Shown one piece after another: positions 38,854 to 50,835 of a stretch of 64,000 bases of DNA (positions are counted from its first letter, which is position 1; every line of letters begins with the position of its first letter). Position numbers and translations under genes: made by a program. The stretch is taken from assembly GCA_016721875.1 (NCBI GenBank), contig JADKHG010000012.1, positions 62,001 through 126,000 of the forward strand. The letters run 5' to 3'. The notes below the pieces were generated by a model, which did not search any database, was not told where the DNA came from, and saw nothing but the letters and a program-made list of their open reading frames with translations. This DNA is from Sphingomonadales bacterium (GTDB lineage: Bacteria; Pseudomonadota; Alphaproteobacteria; Sphingomonadales; Sphingomonadaceae).

Positions 38854-40027
38854 ATGGCTGACCCGACCACTACGCGCGCGCCCTCTGGAGCGACAGGCGT
38901 ATTGGTTTTGGCGTCGGGGCAAGTGGTCTGGGGCAGGGGCTTCGGCGCAGAAGGCAGCGCAGTTGGCGAAGTCTGCTTCAACACCGCGATGACCGGCTAT
39001 CAGGAAGTCATGACCGACCCCAGCTATGCCGGGCAGATCATCAATTTCACCTTCCCGCACATCGGCAATGTCGGCACTAATGCAGAGGATATAGAGGCGA
39101 ACAGCCCGCATGCCTTGGGCGCGATTGTGCGTGAGGATGTGACCAACCCGTCCAATTTCCGCAGCAACCGGCATTTCACCGACTGGATGGCGGCGAACGG
39201 GCGGGTAGGGCTGTCGGGCATCGATACCCGCGCGCTGACCCGGCTGATCCGCATCAATGGTGCACCCAATGCCGTGATTGCGCACAATACCGCAGGCGAG
39301 TTCGACATCCCCGCCTTGCTAGCACAGGCGCAAGGCTGGCCGGGGCTTGAGGGGATGGACCTAGCCAAAGACGTGACGACGCTGCAAAGCTATGGTTGGG
39401 ACGCTGGGCTTTGGTCGCTTGGGCAAGGATATGATCAAGGTGACAAAGTTGACACCAAGAACGGAAAGCATCCGAAAGTCGTCGCAATCGATTATGGCAT
39501 AAAACGCAATATTTTGCGCAACTTAGTTGATTTAGGCTGTGAAGTTCAGGTCGTAACTGCATCCGCATCATTCGACGATGATGGCGCACAATCCCGATGG
39601 CTTGTTCCTATCCAACGGCCCGGGCGATCCTGCCGCGACTGGCGAATATGCGGTGCCGGTGATCCAGCAATGGCTGGCAACCAAAAAGCCGCTGTTCGGA
39701 ATCTGTCTGGGTCACCAGATGCTGGCGCTGGCGGTTGGGGCGAAGACCGAGAAGATGCATCAAGGGCATCGTGGCGCGAACCATCCGGTCAAGCGTCTGT
39801 CCGATGGCGCGGTCGAGATCACCAGCATGAACCACGGCTTTGCCGTCGATGCCGAAACGCTACCCGAAGGCACGCGGGCGACGCATATCAGCCTGTTCGA
39901 CGGCAGCAATTGCGGGTTCGAGCTGACCGGGCAACCGGCATTCAGCGTGCAATACCACCCCGAGGCATCGCCAGGGCCGCAGGACAGCCACTATCTGTTT
40001 GAAAAATTTGCGGGGATGATGACATGA
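38854..40027 (+). CDS. carA: Carbamoyl-phosphate synthase small subunit, with two missing bases
   Basis: CarA is the glutaminase that supplies ammonia to CarB for arginine and pyrimidine synthesis. The N-terminal domain reads GEVCFNTAMTGYQEVMTDPS and GLSGIDTRALTRLIR. The class I glutaminase domain has the nucleophile in PLFGICLGHQML and the histidine in VQYHPEA. The frame breaks at 39577-39582, where adding a two-base TG restores ASFDDVMAHNPDGLFLSNGP and gives 391 residues, the normal length. The central part (about 39420-39580) is visibly more AT-rich than the rest and carries the 19-base repeat. The ATG at 38854 follows AAGGACCGCC. The stop TGA overlaps the start of the next gene. Confidence 0.95.
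39441..39459. repeat. 19-base sequence shared exactly with the scfR-pccB gap (copy 2)
   Basis: TGACAAAGTTGACACCAAG occurs here inside carA, coding for part of GDKVDTKNG in the variable linker between the two CarA domains. It also occurs at 16588-16606 in a promoter gap. Both copies have the same orientation. Confidence 0.6.
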
Positions 40028-40481
40028 TGAGCGCGCGCCTTGTTTCAACTTTTGCCCTAATTTCCATTGCTTTCACTCCGGCAAATGCCGAGGTGATCCG
40101 CGACGAGGACGGCCCGATGATCGGCGCGTTCAAGGTCGGCGACTGGGGCGGCCGCTGCCGCCGCGATGGCTGGCTGGCAGGTGCCAACAGGAAAGCTGCG
40201 GCGCGCAATTGGACGGCGCGGTTGAAATCCGCCTTGGCCGGACGTATAAGGGATTGACCGTCACCACCGCTGCCGAGGGCTGCAACAAAACGGTTTCGGT
40301 AAAGATGAATAATAAGGCCTTGGCGGCCAAAAACCGCGCAGAGCGGTTAGAGACGCTGATGCGCGGCGCGGTGTCGAAGATCATCAAGAAATGCAAAGAC
40401 CCGCAACTGGACATCGCCCACGAAATCAAACGCGCCGATCTGGTGGATATTTTGAACGAGACCGATGGGTTGGAGTTTTGA
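40024..40481 (+). CDS. Secreted cysteine-containing protein of unknown function, one missing base
   Basis: The N-terminus is a clear signal peptide (SARLVSTFALISIAFTPANA, cleavage before EVIRDEDG). The mature protein reads GAFKVGDWGGRCRRDGW. After a one-base gap somewhere near 40165-40180 it continues CQQESCGAQLDGAVEIRLGR, AAEGCNKTVSVKM and IIKKCKDPQLD, so five cysteines would form periplasmic disulfides. The corrected length is about 152 residues. The ATG overlaps the carA stop (ATGATGA, alternative ATG at 40027). It lies in the carA-carB gap and is followed by a second copy of the carA 3' end. The family is not recognised. Confidence 0.7.
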
Positions 40482-40513
40482 AGGTGGGAGTAGCTTCCAA
40501 CTTTAATGCGTTA

Positions 40514-40588
40514 AACCACCCCGGAGCGGATCTCGGCCCGCAGGACAGCCATTATCTCTTTGAGAAATTTGCGGGGATGATGGGGTGA
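40514..40588 (+). pseudogene. Duplicated 3' end of carA
   Basis: These 75 bases encode NHPGADLGPQDSHYLFEKFA then GMMG and a stop. They match the last 75 bases of carA (39953-40027), which encode YHPEASPGPQDSHYLFEKFA then GMMT and a stop. By hand count 59 of 75 bases agree. In the 48 bases from GPQD to GMM, 44 agree and all four differences are silent third-codon changes. The segment has no start of its own and would not make CarA. It marks a duplication or replacement event in the carA-carB gap. The next gene starts with a GTG overlapping its TGA. Confidence 0.85.
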
Positions 40589-41177
40589 CGGAACTTGTAA
40601 TAACTCGCGACTTTAAGGGCGTAAAAGCAGACGCTCTGATTTCGCTATATCGCAGTTTGAACGATCCTAAGGGTTTAGCTCGCTATTCTGGACCGGAAAT
40701 CGCCAATTTGATGGGTTGGAAAGACGGAAATCAGTATCTTCTTAAGGCGCTAGCTTCACTCGAAGCGGAAGGCTTGGTGGTTCATCGGGTTGGAAGTTAT
40801 GAAATAACGGAAGAAGGCATTCTGGTCTCTGAGCAAACTTTGGTCGGTGGCGTGCCTGCCTCGGACAGGATAGTTTCGTTAAATCACAATGCGCCAGAGG
40901 TCAGGCAAATAGTTGATGAAGCCAATAACCTCGAAACGCTACTTTCCAAGGTAAATGATTTTGGATCACTCACCGAGGAAGAAGTGAAAACCGCTGCGAC
41001 TGAAGTTCGCCTGATAAGGGAAGCGTTCGAAACCGATTTTTTGAGGCCGACATCTACTTATCAACGGGCGAAAAGTACGCTCGAGTGGATCGGAACAAAA
41101 GCAGCGGAAGCGGTTATAGGCGCTGCTGCTTTAGGCTTGTTGGCTTTGATTGCCGCCTTTTTCGGATTTGCACCATA

Positions 41178-41178
<1 letters not shown>
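40585..41178 (+). CDS. Winged-helix-like protein with C-terminal membrane segment, unknown function
   Basis: A 197-residue protein. Residues about 20-85 look like a winged helix (SGPEIANLMGWKDGNQYLLK, ALASLEAEGLVVHRVGSYEI). The middle is a charged helical region (ETLLSKVNDFGSLTEEEVKT). The last 25 residues are hydrophobic (AAEAVIGAAALGLLALIAAF) and should anchor the protein in a membrane. The composition is more AT-rich than carA and carB. It begins with GTG overlapping the stop of the carA tail duplicate (GTGA) and ends one base into the carB ATG, so it would be co-translated inside the carAB operon. I do not know a function; similar architectures occur in accessory genes. Confidence 0.68.
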
Positions 41179-44524
<3,346 letters not shown>

Positions 44525-44558
44525 TCAAACAGCACTCCCCGAATTGCTGAACAACGAA

Positions 44559-44590
44559 GGGCTGGCCCACCAGCCCGCGAGGAACTTTTT
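44559..44590 (+). terminator. Probable carB terminator
   Basis: A seven-base stem GGGCTGG/CCAGCCC with a four-base loop (44559-44576) is followed after nine bases by TTTTT. It lies 35 bases past the carB stop and ends 23 bases before greA, so greA is probably transcribed separately or by read-through. Confidence 0.5.
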
Positions 44591-44613
44591 ACCGCGAAGG
44601 ACGTAAGCTGATA

Positions 44614-45090
44614 ATGGCAAGTTTCGATAAAATGCCAATGCTGGCCGAGGGTTTTGAAAAGCTGACAGGTGATCTAAGGCGCCTGCGCGAAGAACGCCCA
44701 ACCATTATCGACGCGATCGAAGAAGCGCGTGCGCATGGCGATCTGTCTGAAAATGCGGAATATCACGCTGCCAAGGAGCGCCAAGGTCAAGTCGAGGCAA
44801 CGATTGCCGATCTGGAAGACAAGATTAGCCGCGCGCAAATTATCGACCCTACGACGCTTTCGGGCAACAAGATCGTGTTTGGTGCGACCGTGACCTTGCT
44901 TGATGAAGATGACAAGCCGGTTCGCTATCAGGTGGTTGGTGAAGCCGAGGCTGATGCCAAGGTGGGCCGGATCAGCTACAATTCGCCACTAGGCCGCGCG
45001 CTGATTGGTCGTCTGGTCGATGACGAAGTCGAAGTGACGGTTCCGTCGGGCGACAAATATTATCTGGTCCAAAAGATTGAGTTCATTTGA
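44614..45090 (+). CDS. greA: Transcription elongation factor GreA
   Basis: GreA rescues backtracked RNA polymerase by stimulating transcript cleavage. The 158-residue protein has the N-terminal coiled coil with the conserved tip DLSENAEYHAAKERQGQVEA and the C-terminal FKBP-like domain with SYNSPLGRALIGRLVDDEV. An ATG a few codons later (MPMLAEGFEKL) is an alternative start close to the usual N-terminus. It lies downstream of carB as in many alphaproteobacteria. Confidence 0.96.
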   Translation: MASFDKMPMLAEGFEKLTGDLRRLREERPTIIDAIEEARAHGDLSENAEYHAAKERQGQVEATIADLEDKISRAQIIDPTTLSGNKIVFGATVTLLDEDDKPVRYQVVGEAEADAKVGRISYNSPLGRALIGRLVDDEVEVTVPSGDKYYLVQKIEFI

Positions 45091-45113
45091 CCCCGATTGG
45101 TCGTGGATAGCCG

Positions 45114-45752
45114 ATGCGTGTAGCTGCCGGCCCTTTTATCAAGGCGATTGCCGGCATCAATTTGCTGGTCGCGGCAATCATGTTGATTCCTGCACTGTGG
45201 GAGCCTGTGATGGTCGCGGGCGCACTATTCCCTGCGCGTTTCACTGCGGGTGATGCTGCGTTTCAGGGCTATTTTGTCCTGCCCGTCTGGTTGACGCCCG
45301 TCACGTCTGCATTTTTGCACGGCGGAATTTTGCACGTCGGGCTTAATATGCTGATGCTGCTGATGATCGGGCCAAATTTGGAGCGAGTGCTTGGCTGGCG
45401 TTCGGTAGCGGTGCTTTATGGAGCTGGCATAATCTTGTCAGCTGTCGCCGAGGTGATCGCAAAGCCATCAGGAATGGTGCCTATCGTTGGGGCGAGTGGT
45501 GCGATTTCGGCGCTGATTGCCGCGCACGCCATGCTGTTTCCGCGTGAGGTACCTAAGGCGATAGGACCGATTCCAGGGCGGTGGGCGCATGCGCTGAAAT
45601 TGCTGATTGGTTGGACGATACTCAACCTGATGCTCGGTTTTGTCGGTCCGTCGCTGGGTGTAACATTGGCGGTATGGGCACATGTCGGCGGTTTTGTCGC
45701 CGGCTTGCTGCTGACCTGGCCGTTATTGCATTGGAAATACCGCCAAGCCTAA
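45114..45752 (+). CDS. Rhomboid family intramembrane serine protease
   Basis: A 212-residue membrane protein with six hydrophobic segments. The catalytic serine lies in VGASGAISAL and the catalytic histidine in AHVGGFVAGLLL. The HxxxN element of helix 2 appears as HGGILHVGLNMLML. Substrates are not predictable. It lies 23 bases after greA in the same direction and converges on the DUF4170 gene. Confidence 0.93.
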   Translation: MRVAAGPFIKAIAGINLLVAAIMLIPALWEPVMVAGALFPARFTAGDAAFQGYFVLPVWLTPVTSAFLHGGILHVGLNMLMLLMIGPNLERVLGWRSVAVLYGAGIILSAVAEVIAKPSGMVPIVGASGAISALIAAHAMLFPREVPKAIGPIPGRWAHALKLLIGWTILNLMLGFVGPSLGVTLAVWAHVGGFVAGLLLTWPLLHWKYRQA

Positions 45753-45762
45753 CGGATAATGC

Positions 45763-45982
45763 TCAGGCGTGTGGCTCGAGCAATTTGTGCAAGTGCACCA
45801 CCACATATTTCATTTCTGCATCGTCAACTGTGCGTTGCGCAGAACTGCGCCAGGCATCTTCTGCCTCGTCATAGTCAGCAAAAATGCCAACAATATCAAG
45901 CTTGTCGAGTTCGGTGAATTCCAAGGTCTGCGGATCCTTGACCCGGCCGCCGAAAACGAGATGCAGTTTGGGGAGCTGCCAT
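45763..45982 (-). CDS. DUF4170 protein, one inserted base near the start
   Basis: This small gene has no long uninterrupted frame. Read from the ATG at 45982 with one C removed from the four-C run at 45970-45973, it gives a 72-residue protein that starts MAAPKLHLVFGGRVKDPQTL, continues VGIFADYDEAEDAWRSSAQR and ends HLHKLLEPHA. This is the DUF4170 pattern known from sphingomonads and other alphaproteobacteria; its function is unknown. Without the correction the conserved frame has no start codon. It is convergent with the rhomboid gene. Confidence 0.78.
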
Positions 45983-46064
45983 GATTTGCCTCTTGCCGCT
46001 AATTGATTGTGCGATGCCGCATCGCTGTTGCGAAGCGCGCATTAGCGGCAGTTTGGTGATATGG

Positions 46065-46570
46065 CTAGTCCCGTTTGCGTGTTTCGTCCGCCGCAGCCTG
46101 ACCAGCTGCCTTTACGGCATCCGTAGCCTTGCCGACAAGATCGCGGAACTGGTCGCGAATGCTATCGGCGTTCAAGCCCAATTCGTCGATGCGCGCTTTG
46201 CCCGCGCCTTTGGCAGCTTCAGCAGCCCGTTTGGCGGTGTCGTTGATCGCCTTTCCAGCCTTACCCAACGCTTTGGTTTCGCGCTCGGTCTTGGGAAGCA
46301 ACATGCCGACGATTGCACCAAGGGCAATGCCGCCGGCAACAATCGCCAGCGGATTGCGGTCGATGGTTTCGGTCGAAGCTTCACCCGCCTTTTTGGCCAG
46401 CGCCTTAGAACTGGCGACGCTGCGCGCGGCTGCCGCTTTACTTTTTCAACGCCTTCAGCGGCACTTTTACGAGCAGTGGCACTGGCATTGCGTGCCTTGG
46501 CCCCTGCATTGGCAAGGCTTTCGCGCGCTGCCGAAGAAGCGCCCTTCAGATTTTCACCCAATTTGCTCAT
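46065..46570 (-). CDS. YqjD/DUF883-like membrane-anchored helical protein, one missing base
   Basis: The protein starts MSKLGENLKGASSAARESLA, an alanine-rich amphipathic helix. Adding one A to the AAA run at 46437-46439 (minus strand) restores VEKVKAAAARSVASSKALAK and joins it to the second half. That half contains a glycine-zipper membrane segment (GGIALGAIVGMLLP) and a long charged helix (TKALGKAGKAINDTAKRAAE). The corrected length is 168 residues. Proteins of this type associate with the inner membrane. It is the last gene of a four-gene minus-strand cluster, overlapping the previous gene by four bases. Confidence 0.7.
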
Positions 46571-46881
46571 TCTACAACGTCCCTATTTGGACTTCGCCGG
46601 TTGCGAAGCTTGCCTATCAACTTCAAAATGGGTTTGCGCGCGGTAAATAGCAAGATGCCAAGCCCCGCCAATCCGATCAGTGGTGCATTATTTGCAACTT
46701 TTTGCTTCGCGTTGCCTGTTACACCCAGCAACCGTGTCTTTTGTTTGTCTGTCCAACGGCTTGCGATGGTCTTTGGATGCAGATCATGCTTTGCCGCATC
46801 GGTATCGCCGCGCAATTGACGACGCAAATTATGGCGCGCCGCATCGCGTTTTAACACATCGTCACGGGAGAAATCAGGCAT
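46567..46881 (-). CDS. Small membrane-anchored protein of unknown function
   Basis: A 104-residue protein. The first 60 residues are charged and helical (RHNLRRQLRGDTDAAKHDLH). One hydrophobic segment follows (NAPLIGLAGLGILLFTARKP), then a basic tail. It resembles DUF3618/YqjK-like members of the yqjD-yqjE gene group, but I cannot be sure of the family. It overlaps the holin-like gene upstream by eight bases and the DUF883-like gene downstream by four. Confidence 0.65.
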   Translation of the reverse strand: MPDFSRDDVLKRDAARHNLRRQLRGDTDAAKHDLHPKTIASRWTDKQKTRLLGVTGNAKQKVANNAPLIGLAGLGILLFTARKPILKLIGKLRNRRSPNRDVVE

Positions 46882-47248
46882 CGTCTAGCGGCTCCTTGAA
46901 CGTCAGGTTGCGCGCCGTGTTGCGCGCAGCCAGACCAAACAGAATCGCTCCAAGCGCGGATATTCCTACCACCAGCGCCGTTGCAGCAATCGGTCCGACA
47001 AAAGTAATGGTGATCAATAACAATCCGAGAATCAACGCAATCAGCGCACTCGACATCAGCACCAGCGAAATAACCGCCAAAATGCCGGCTTTGCGTAATA
47101 TGCCGCCGCTATAGCCAAGACGCGCCTTGGCATAGTCTATCTCGGCACCGGCAAGCGCCTTCACATCGTCCAAAAGCCCGCGCAATTGCTCGGCCGGACG
47201 TGGTGGTTCGTCATCTTTTAGAGGAGAGGGGGCAATGTTGTTTTCCAT
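46874..47248 (-). CDS. YqjE/phage-holin-family membrane protein
   Basis: A 124-residue protein with two hydrophobic helices (AVISLVLMSSALIALILGLL and GPIAATALVVGISALGAILF). They follow a helical N-terminus with the family-typical LLDDVKALAGAEIDYAKARL. This is the YqjE/holin superfamily III pattern found in chromosomal yqjD-yqjE clusters rather than in lysis cassettes. The ATG at 47248 (MENNIAPSP) follows GAGCGGGG. Confidence 0.78.
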   Translation of the reverse strand: MENNIAPSPLKDDEPPRPAEQLRGLLDDVKALAGAEIDYAKARLGYSGGILRKAGILAVISLVLMSSALIALILGLLLITITFVGPIAATALVVGISALGAILFGLAARNTARNLTFKEPLDDA

Positions 47249-47314
47249 TGCCCCGCTCTTAGTCGTCCTGGGCACTTTCGGGAAGCGCCTTAATCGGTGT
47301 TGCGGACCTTGGCG

Positions 47315-47826
47315 TCAGGCGTCGCGGCCCGAGCGAACTATGCGTGCAAGGATGAAGCCGATCGCCGCTGCCGCACCGATCGCAATCGCCGGGCTTTTGC
47401 GGACAAACTGGCGAGCATCTTCGACAATATCGTCGACATCCTTGGCATCGACCTTGCCAGCAAAGCCATCAACAGCATCGGCTGCCTTACGGGCATATTC
47501 GCCATATTGGCTGCCAACTTTTCGTCGATGGTGTCCGCGCTTTCGCGCAAGATTTTGCCAATGCCACCGAGCGCATCGGCGGCGCGTTCCTTGCCACGGT
47601 CGGCAGCAGCACGAGCGCCGTCAGCCGCCTTGTCTTTGAAGTTTGCGAAATCATCTTTCACGGTAGCCTTAACCTCCGTCTCAACCTTGCCCGGGCTGGG
47701 CTTGGCCTTTGCAACGCTATTCTTTGCAGCACTTGCTGCAGCCTTGGGCTTGGCAGCCTTTGCAGGGGCTGCTTTGGCTTTGGTAGTCTTCGCTGCTGCG
47801 GCAGCGGGTTTCTTTGCAGTTGCCAT
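47315..47826 (-). CDS. DUF883/ElaB-like protein with Lys-Ala-rich N-terminus, one missing base
   Basis: The N-terminal 45 residues are a lysine/alanine-rich low-complexity stretch (MATAKKPAAAAAKTTKAKAA). A charged helix DDFANFKDKAADGARAAADR follows. Adding one base to the four-A run (minus strand) at 47519-47522 restores DEKVGSQYGEYARKAADAVD, then DDIVEDARQFVRKSPAIAIG and a C-terminal membrane helix (GAAAAIGFILARIV). The corrected length is 170 residues. The helix-KSPAIAIG-membrane ending is the DUF883/ElaB signature, known to bind ribosomes at the inner membrane in E. coli. It heads the minus-strand cluster and is divergent from eno. Confidence 0.75.
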
Positions 47827-48010
47827 TTCAATCCTCCTTTCAGGACCAGTTGAAACCCATATTGGTATCGCAGGTGCCTTAGTCAACTAAAACAGCCAAG
47901 ATTTTGCAATGCTGACATTCCATTCAGCATCCGAATACATGGTTGGGCCGTTGCAATATCGGCCAATTCTGCCTAGAGCCGCGCCAAATCCAGAGCTTGG
48001 GAGCACTATC

Positions 48011-49286
48011 ATGACCGCCATCATCAACATCCATGCGCGAGAAATTCTCGATAGCCGAGGCAATCCTACCGTTGAAGTCGATGTCGTGCTGGAAGATGGC
48101 AGCTTTGGCCGCGCCGCCGTTCCCTCTGGCGCGTCGACCGGGGCGCATGAGGCGGTCGAAAAGCGTGATGGCGACAAAAACCGCTATATGGGCAAGGGCG
48201 TTCAGCAGGCGGTTGAAGCCGTCGTTAATGAAATCGCTCCGCTGCTTGCAGATTATGACGCAGAAGATCAGGAAGACATCGATGCCGCCATGATCGCGCT
48301 CGATGGCACAGAGAACAAGTCGAGACTTGGTGCCAATGCCATATTGGGTGTCAGTCTTGCGGTTTCAAAGGCCGCCGCTGAAGCGCGCGGTCTTCCGCTC
48401 TATCGTTATGTGGGCGGTGTGAACGCCAAGGTACTGCCTGTGCCGATGATGAACATCATCAATGGCGGTGAACATGCCGACAACCCGATCGATTTTCAGG
48501 AATTCATGATCATGCCCGTAGGCGCGGACTCAATAGCAGAGGCCGTGCGTTGGGGGTCGGAAATCTTTCACACGCTGAAAAAGGGACTGCACGAAAAAGG
48601 TCTTGCTACCGCTGTGGGTGATGAAGGCGGTTTCGCCCCCAATCTGTCCTCAACACGAGCCGCGCTCGACTTCATCATGGCGTCGATTGACAAGGCTGGC
48701 TTTAAGGCGGGTGACGAAGTCGTGCTTGCACTCGATTGTGCGGCGACCGAATTCTTCAAGAACGGCAAATATGAAATTTCGGGCGAAGGCCTGTCGCTCG
48801 ATCCGCAGACAATGGCGCAATATCTGGCTGACCTGTGCGCGGACTATCCAATCAAATCAATTGAAGACGGCATGGCCGAGGATGATTTTGAAGGTTGGAA
48901 AGCCGTTACCGACATGATTGGTGGCAAGGTCCAACTCGTGGGCGACGACCTGTTCGTGACCAACCCGAAGCGGCTTTCGATGGGGATTGAGCAGGGGCTG
49001 GCCAACTCCTTGCTGGTAAAGGTCAACCAGATTGGCACCCTGTCCGAAACATTGGCGGCGGTTTCGATGGCACAAAATGCGCGTTACACTGCCGTCATGT
49101 CGCACCGTTCGGGCGAAACCGAAGACGCCACCATCGCCGACCTCGCGGTCGCCACCAATTGCGGTCAGATCAAGACCGGCAGCCTTGCCCGTTCTGACCG
49201 GTTGGCGAAGTATAATCAGTTGATCCGCATTGAGGAAGAACTGGGGAATGGCGGCAATCTATGCCGGACGCGGCATTTTTCGTTAA
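48011..49286 (+). CDS. eno: Enolase, one inserted base at the C-terminus
   Basis: Enolase converts 2-phosphoglycerate to phosphoenolpyruvate. It has the N-terminal AREILDSRGNPTVEVDV, the PSGASTGAHEAVEKRD loop, FQEFMIMPVGA and the C-terminal SHRSGETEDATIADLAVAT. At 49250-49251 a surplus G shifts the frame. Removing it restores the conserved end EELGNAAIYAGRGIFR and a stop at 49284-49286, giving 424 residues. Without correction the protein has an unrelated tail to 49303. The ATG at 48011 (MTAIINIHA) is the family start. Confidence 0.96.
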
Positions 49287-49334
49287 AATTTAACGGCAAT
49301 TGAGCATCGGATAGAGCAGTGCTATGTTTATCCG

Positions 49335-49661
49335 ATGGCAAGGGCGCGGCGTAAAAAGAATCCGGATTATCTGAAGTCGATGTTCGGCTCAGGGCTGGCC
49401 TTGCTCGCCCTGTTGCTGATTGCGGCCTATGCCTTGCTTGGGCCAACCGGCATCATTGCCTGGACTGACTATAAACAGGCGCTCAACGAACGCACCGAAG
49501 AACTGGCTCAGCTTGAAAAGCGACGCGACGCGTTGCGCAATCGGCAGAAGCTGCTTGATCCAGCCAATGTTGATCCTGACCTTGCTGGCGAAATCATGCG
49601 CAAAGAGTTGAATGTGGTTGCTCCCGATGAGGTTGTGGTCCCGCTCAAGGGTAATGAATAG
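49335..49661 (+). CDS. FtsB/DivIC-type septum formation initiator
   Basis: A 108-residue bitopic membrane protein with a short basic cytoplasmic N-terminus (MARARRKKNPDYLKS), one membrane helix (SGLALLALLLIAAYALLGP) and a coiled coil (DYKQALNERTEELAQLEKRR). It ends with the conserved ELNVVAPDEVVVPL segment. FtsB bridges FtsQ and FtsL in the divisome. The eno-ftsB-pdhA order is typical of alphaproteobacteria. Confidence 0.88.
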   Translation: MARARRKKNPDYLKSMFGSGLALLALLLIAAYALLGPTGIIAWTDYKQALNERTEELAQLEKRRDALRNRQKLLDPANVDPDLAGEIMRKELNVVAPDEVVVPLKGNE

Positions 49662-49770
49662 CTATGTTCTTATAGCCCAATCGCAAAATATGCCTTTTAT
49701 CCGCCCCCGCGATTGATTAGGCGGAAAAGCCGTAGCGTCACAATATTCGACCGCCTGAGAGGACGAAGTC

Positions 49771-50835
49771 TTGGCTAAAACTCCCGCAAAGAAAACCGGT
49801 AAAAGCGCATCCGCATCGGGTGATGTCATCGCCAACCGCGAACGGCCAGAAACCCCGGTACCTTACAAGGCAAGCAAGGACGAGCTGCTCAAATTCTACA
49901 AGGATATGCTGTTGATCCGCCGTTTTGAAGAAAAGGCGGGGCAGTTATATGGACTGGGCCTGATCGGCGGTTTCTGCCACCTCTATATCGGTCAGGAAGC
50001 TGTTGCCATTGGCCTGCAATCGGCGCTGACGCCAGGCAAGGACAGTGTGATCACCGGCTATCGTGATCACGGTCATATGCTCGCTTATGGCATCGATCCC
50101 AATGTGATCATGGCGGAACTGACCGGCCGCGCTGCAGGCATATCGCGCGGCAAAGGCGGGTCGATGCATATGTTTTCGACCGAACATAAATTCTACGGCG
50201 GCCACGGCATTGTGGGTGCGCAGGTTTCGCTGGGTACCGGGTTGGCCTTTGGTCACAAATATTCAGGCGATGGCGGTGTTTGCTTGGCCTATTTCGGCGA
50301 CGGTGCCTCTAACCAGGGTCAGGTCTATGAGAGCTTCAACATGGCAGAGCTATGGAAGCTGCCGATCATCTTCGTGATCGAGAACAACCAATATGCGATG
50401 GGCACCAGCGTCAACCGGGCTTCGGCCGAGGACCAGCTATACCGTCGCGGCGAAAGTTTCCGCATCCCGGGGTTGCAGGTCGATGGCATGGATGTGCTTG
50501 CCGTGCGCGGTGCCGCCGAAGTCGCGCTTGATTGGGTGCGCAGCGGCAAAGGACCGATCTTGCTGGAGATGAAAACTTACCGTTATCGTGGCCATTCGAT
50601 GTCTGATCCGGCCAAATATCGTAGCCGGGAAGAAGTGCAGGCGGTGCGCGAAAAATCAGACCCGATCGATGGTTGCAAGGACGACTTACTGGCGATGGGC
50701 GTCGGCGAAGATGAATTGAAGGCAATCGAAAAGGAAATCCGCGCTATCGTTAATGCTTCGGCGGAATTTGCCGAGCAGGCGCCCGAGCCCGACCTTTCCG
50801 AACTGCATACCGACGTCCTGGTGGAGACCTATTAA
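49771..50835 (+). CDS. pdhA: Pyruvate dehydrogenase E1 component, alpha subunit
   Basis: E1-alpha binds thiamine diphosphate and decarboxylates pyruvate. The 354-residue protein has the ThDP motif GDGASNQGQVYESFNMAELW ending in IENN. HLYIGQEAVAIGL and the phosphorylation-loop-like YRGHSMSDPAKYR are also present. A disordered lysine-rich N-terminus precedes them. I take TTG at 49771 (TTG GCT AAA) as start because GAGAGGACGAAG precedes it and no ATG is better placed. The stop TAA overlaps the pdhB ATG. Confidence 0.95.
   Translation: MAKTPAKKTGKSASASGDVIANRERPETPVPYKASKDELLKFYKDMLLIRRFEEKAGQLYGLGLIGGFCHLYIGQEAVAIGLQSALTPGKDSVITGYRDHGHMLAYGIDPNVIMAELTGRAAGISRGKGGSMHMFSTEHKFYGGHGIVGAQVSLGTGLAFGHKYSGDGGVCLAYFGDGASNQGQVYESFNMAELWKLPIIFVIENNQYAMGTSVNRASAEDQLYRRGESFRIPGLQVDGMDVLAVRGAAEVALDWVRSGKGPILLEMKTYRYRGHSMSDPAKYRSREEVQAVREKSDPIDGCKDDLLAMGVGEDELKAIEKEIRAIVNASAEFAEQAPEPDLSELHTDVLVETY

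Noticed and set aside
46011..46025. GCGATG/CATCGC hairpin as terminator of the YqjD-like cluster
   Set aside because: Six-base stem with three-base loop and no T-run on the relevant strand; too weak to annotate.
46874..47248. Holin-family protein as evidence of a prophage remnant
   Set aside because: The protein belongs to the chromosomal YqjE type and sits with YqjD-like genes; no lysin, integrase or structural phage gene is nearby.
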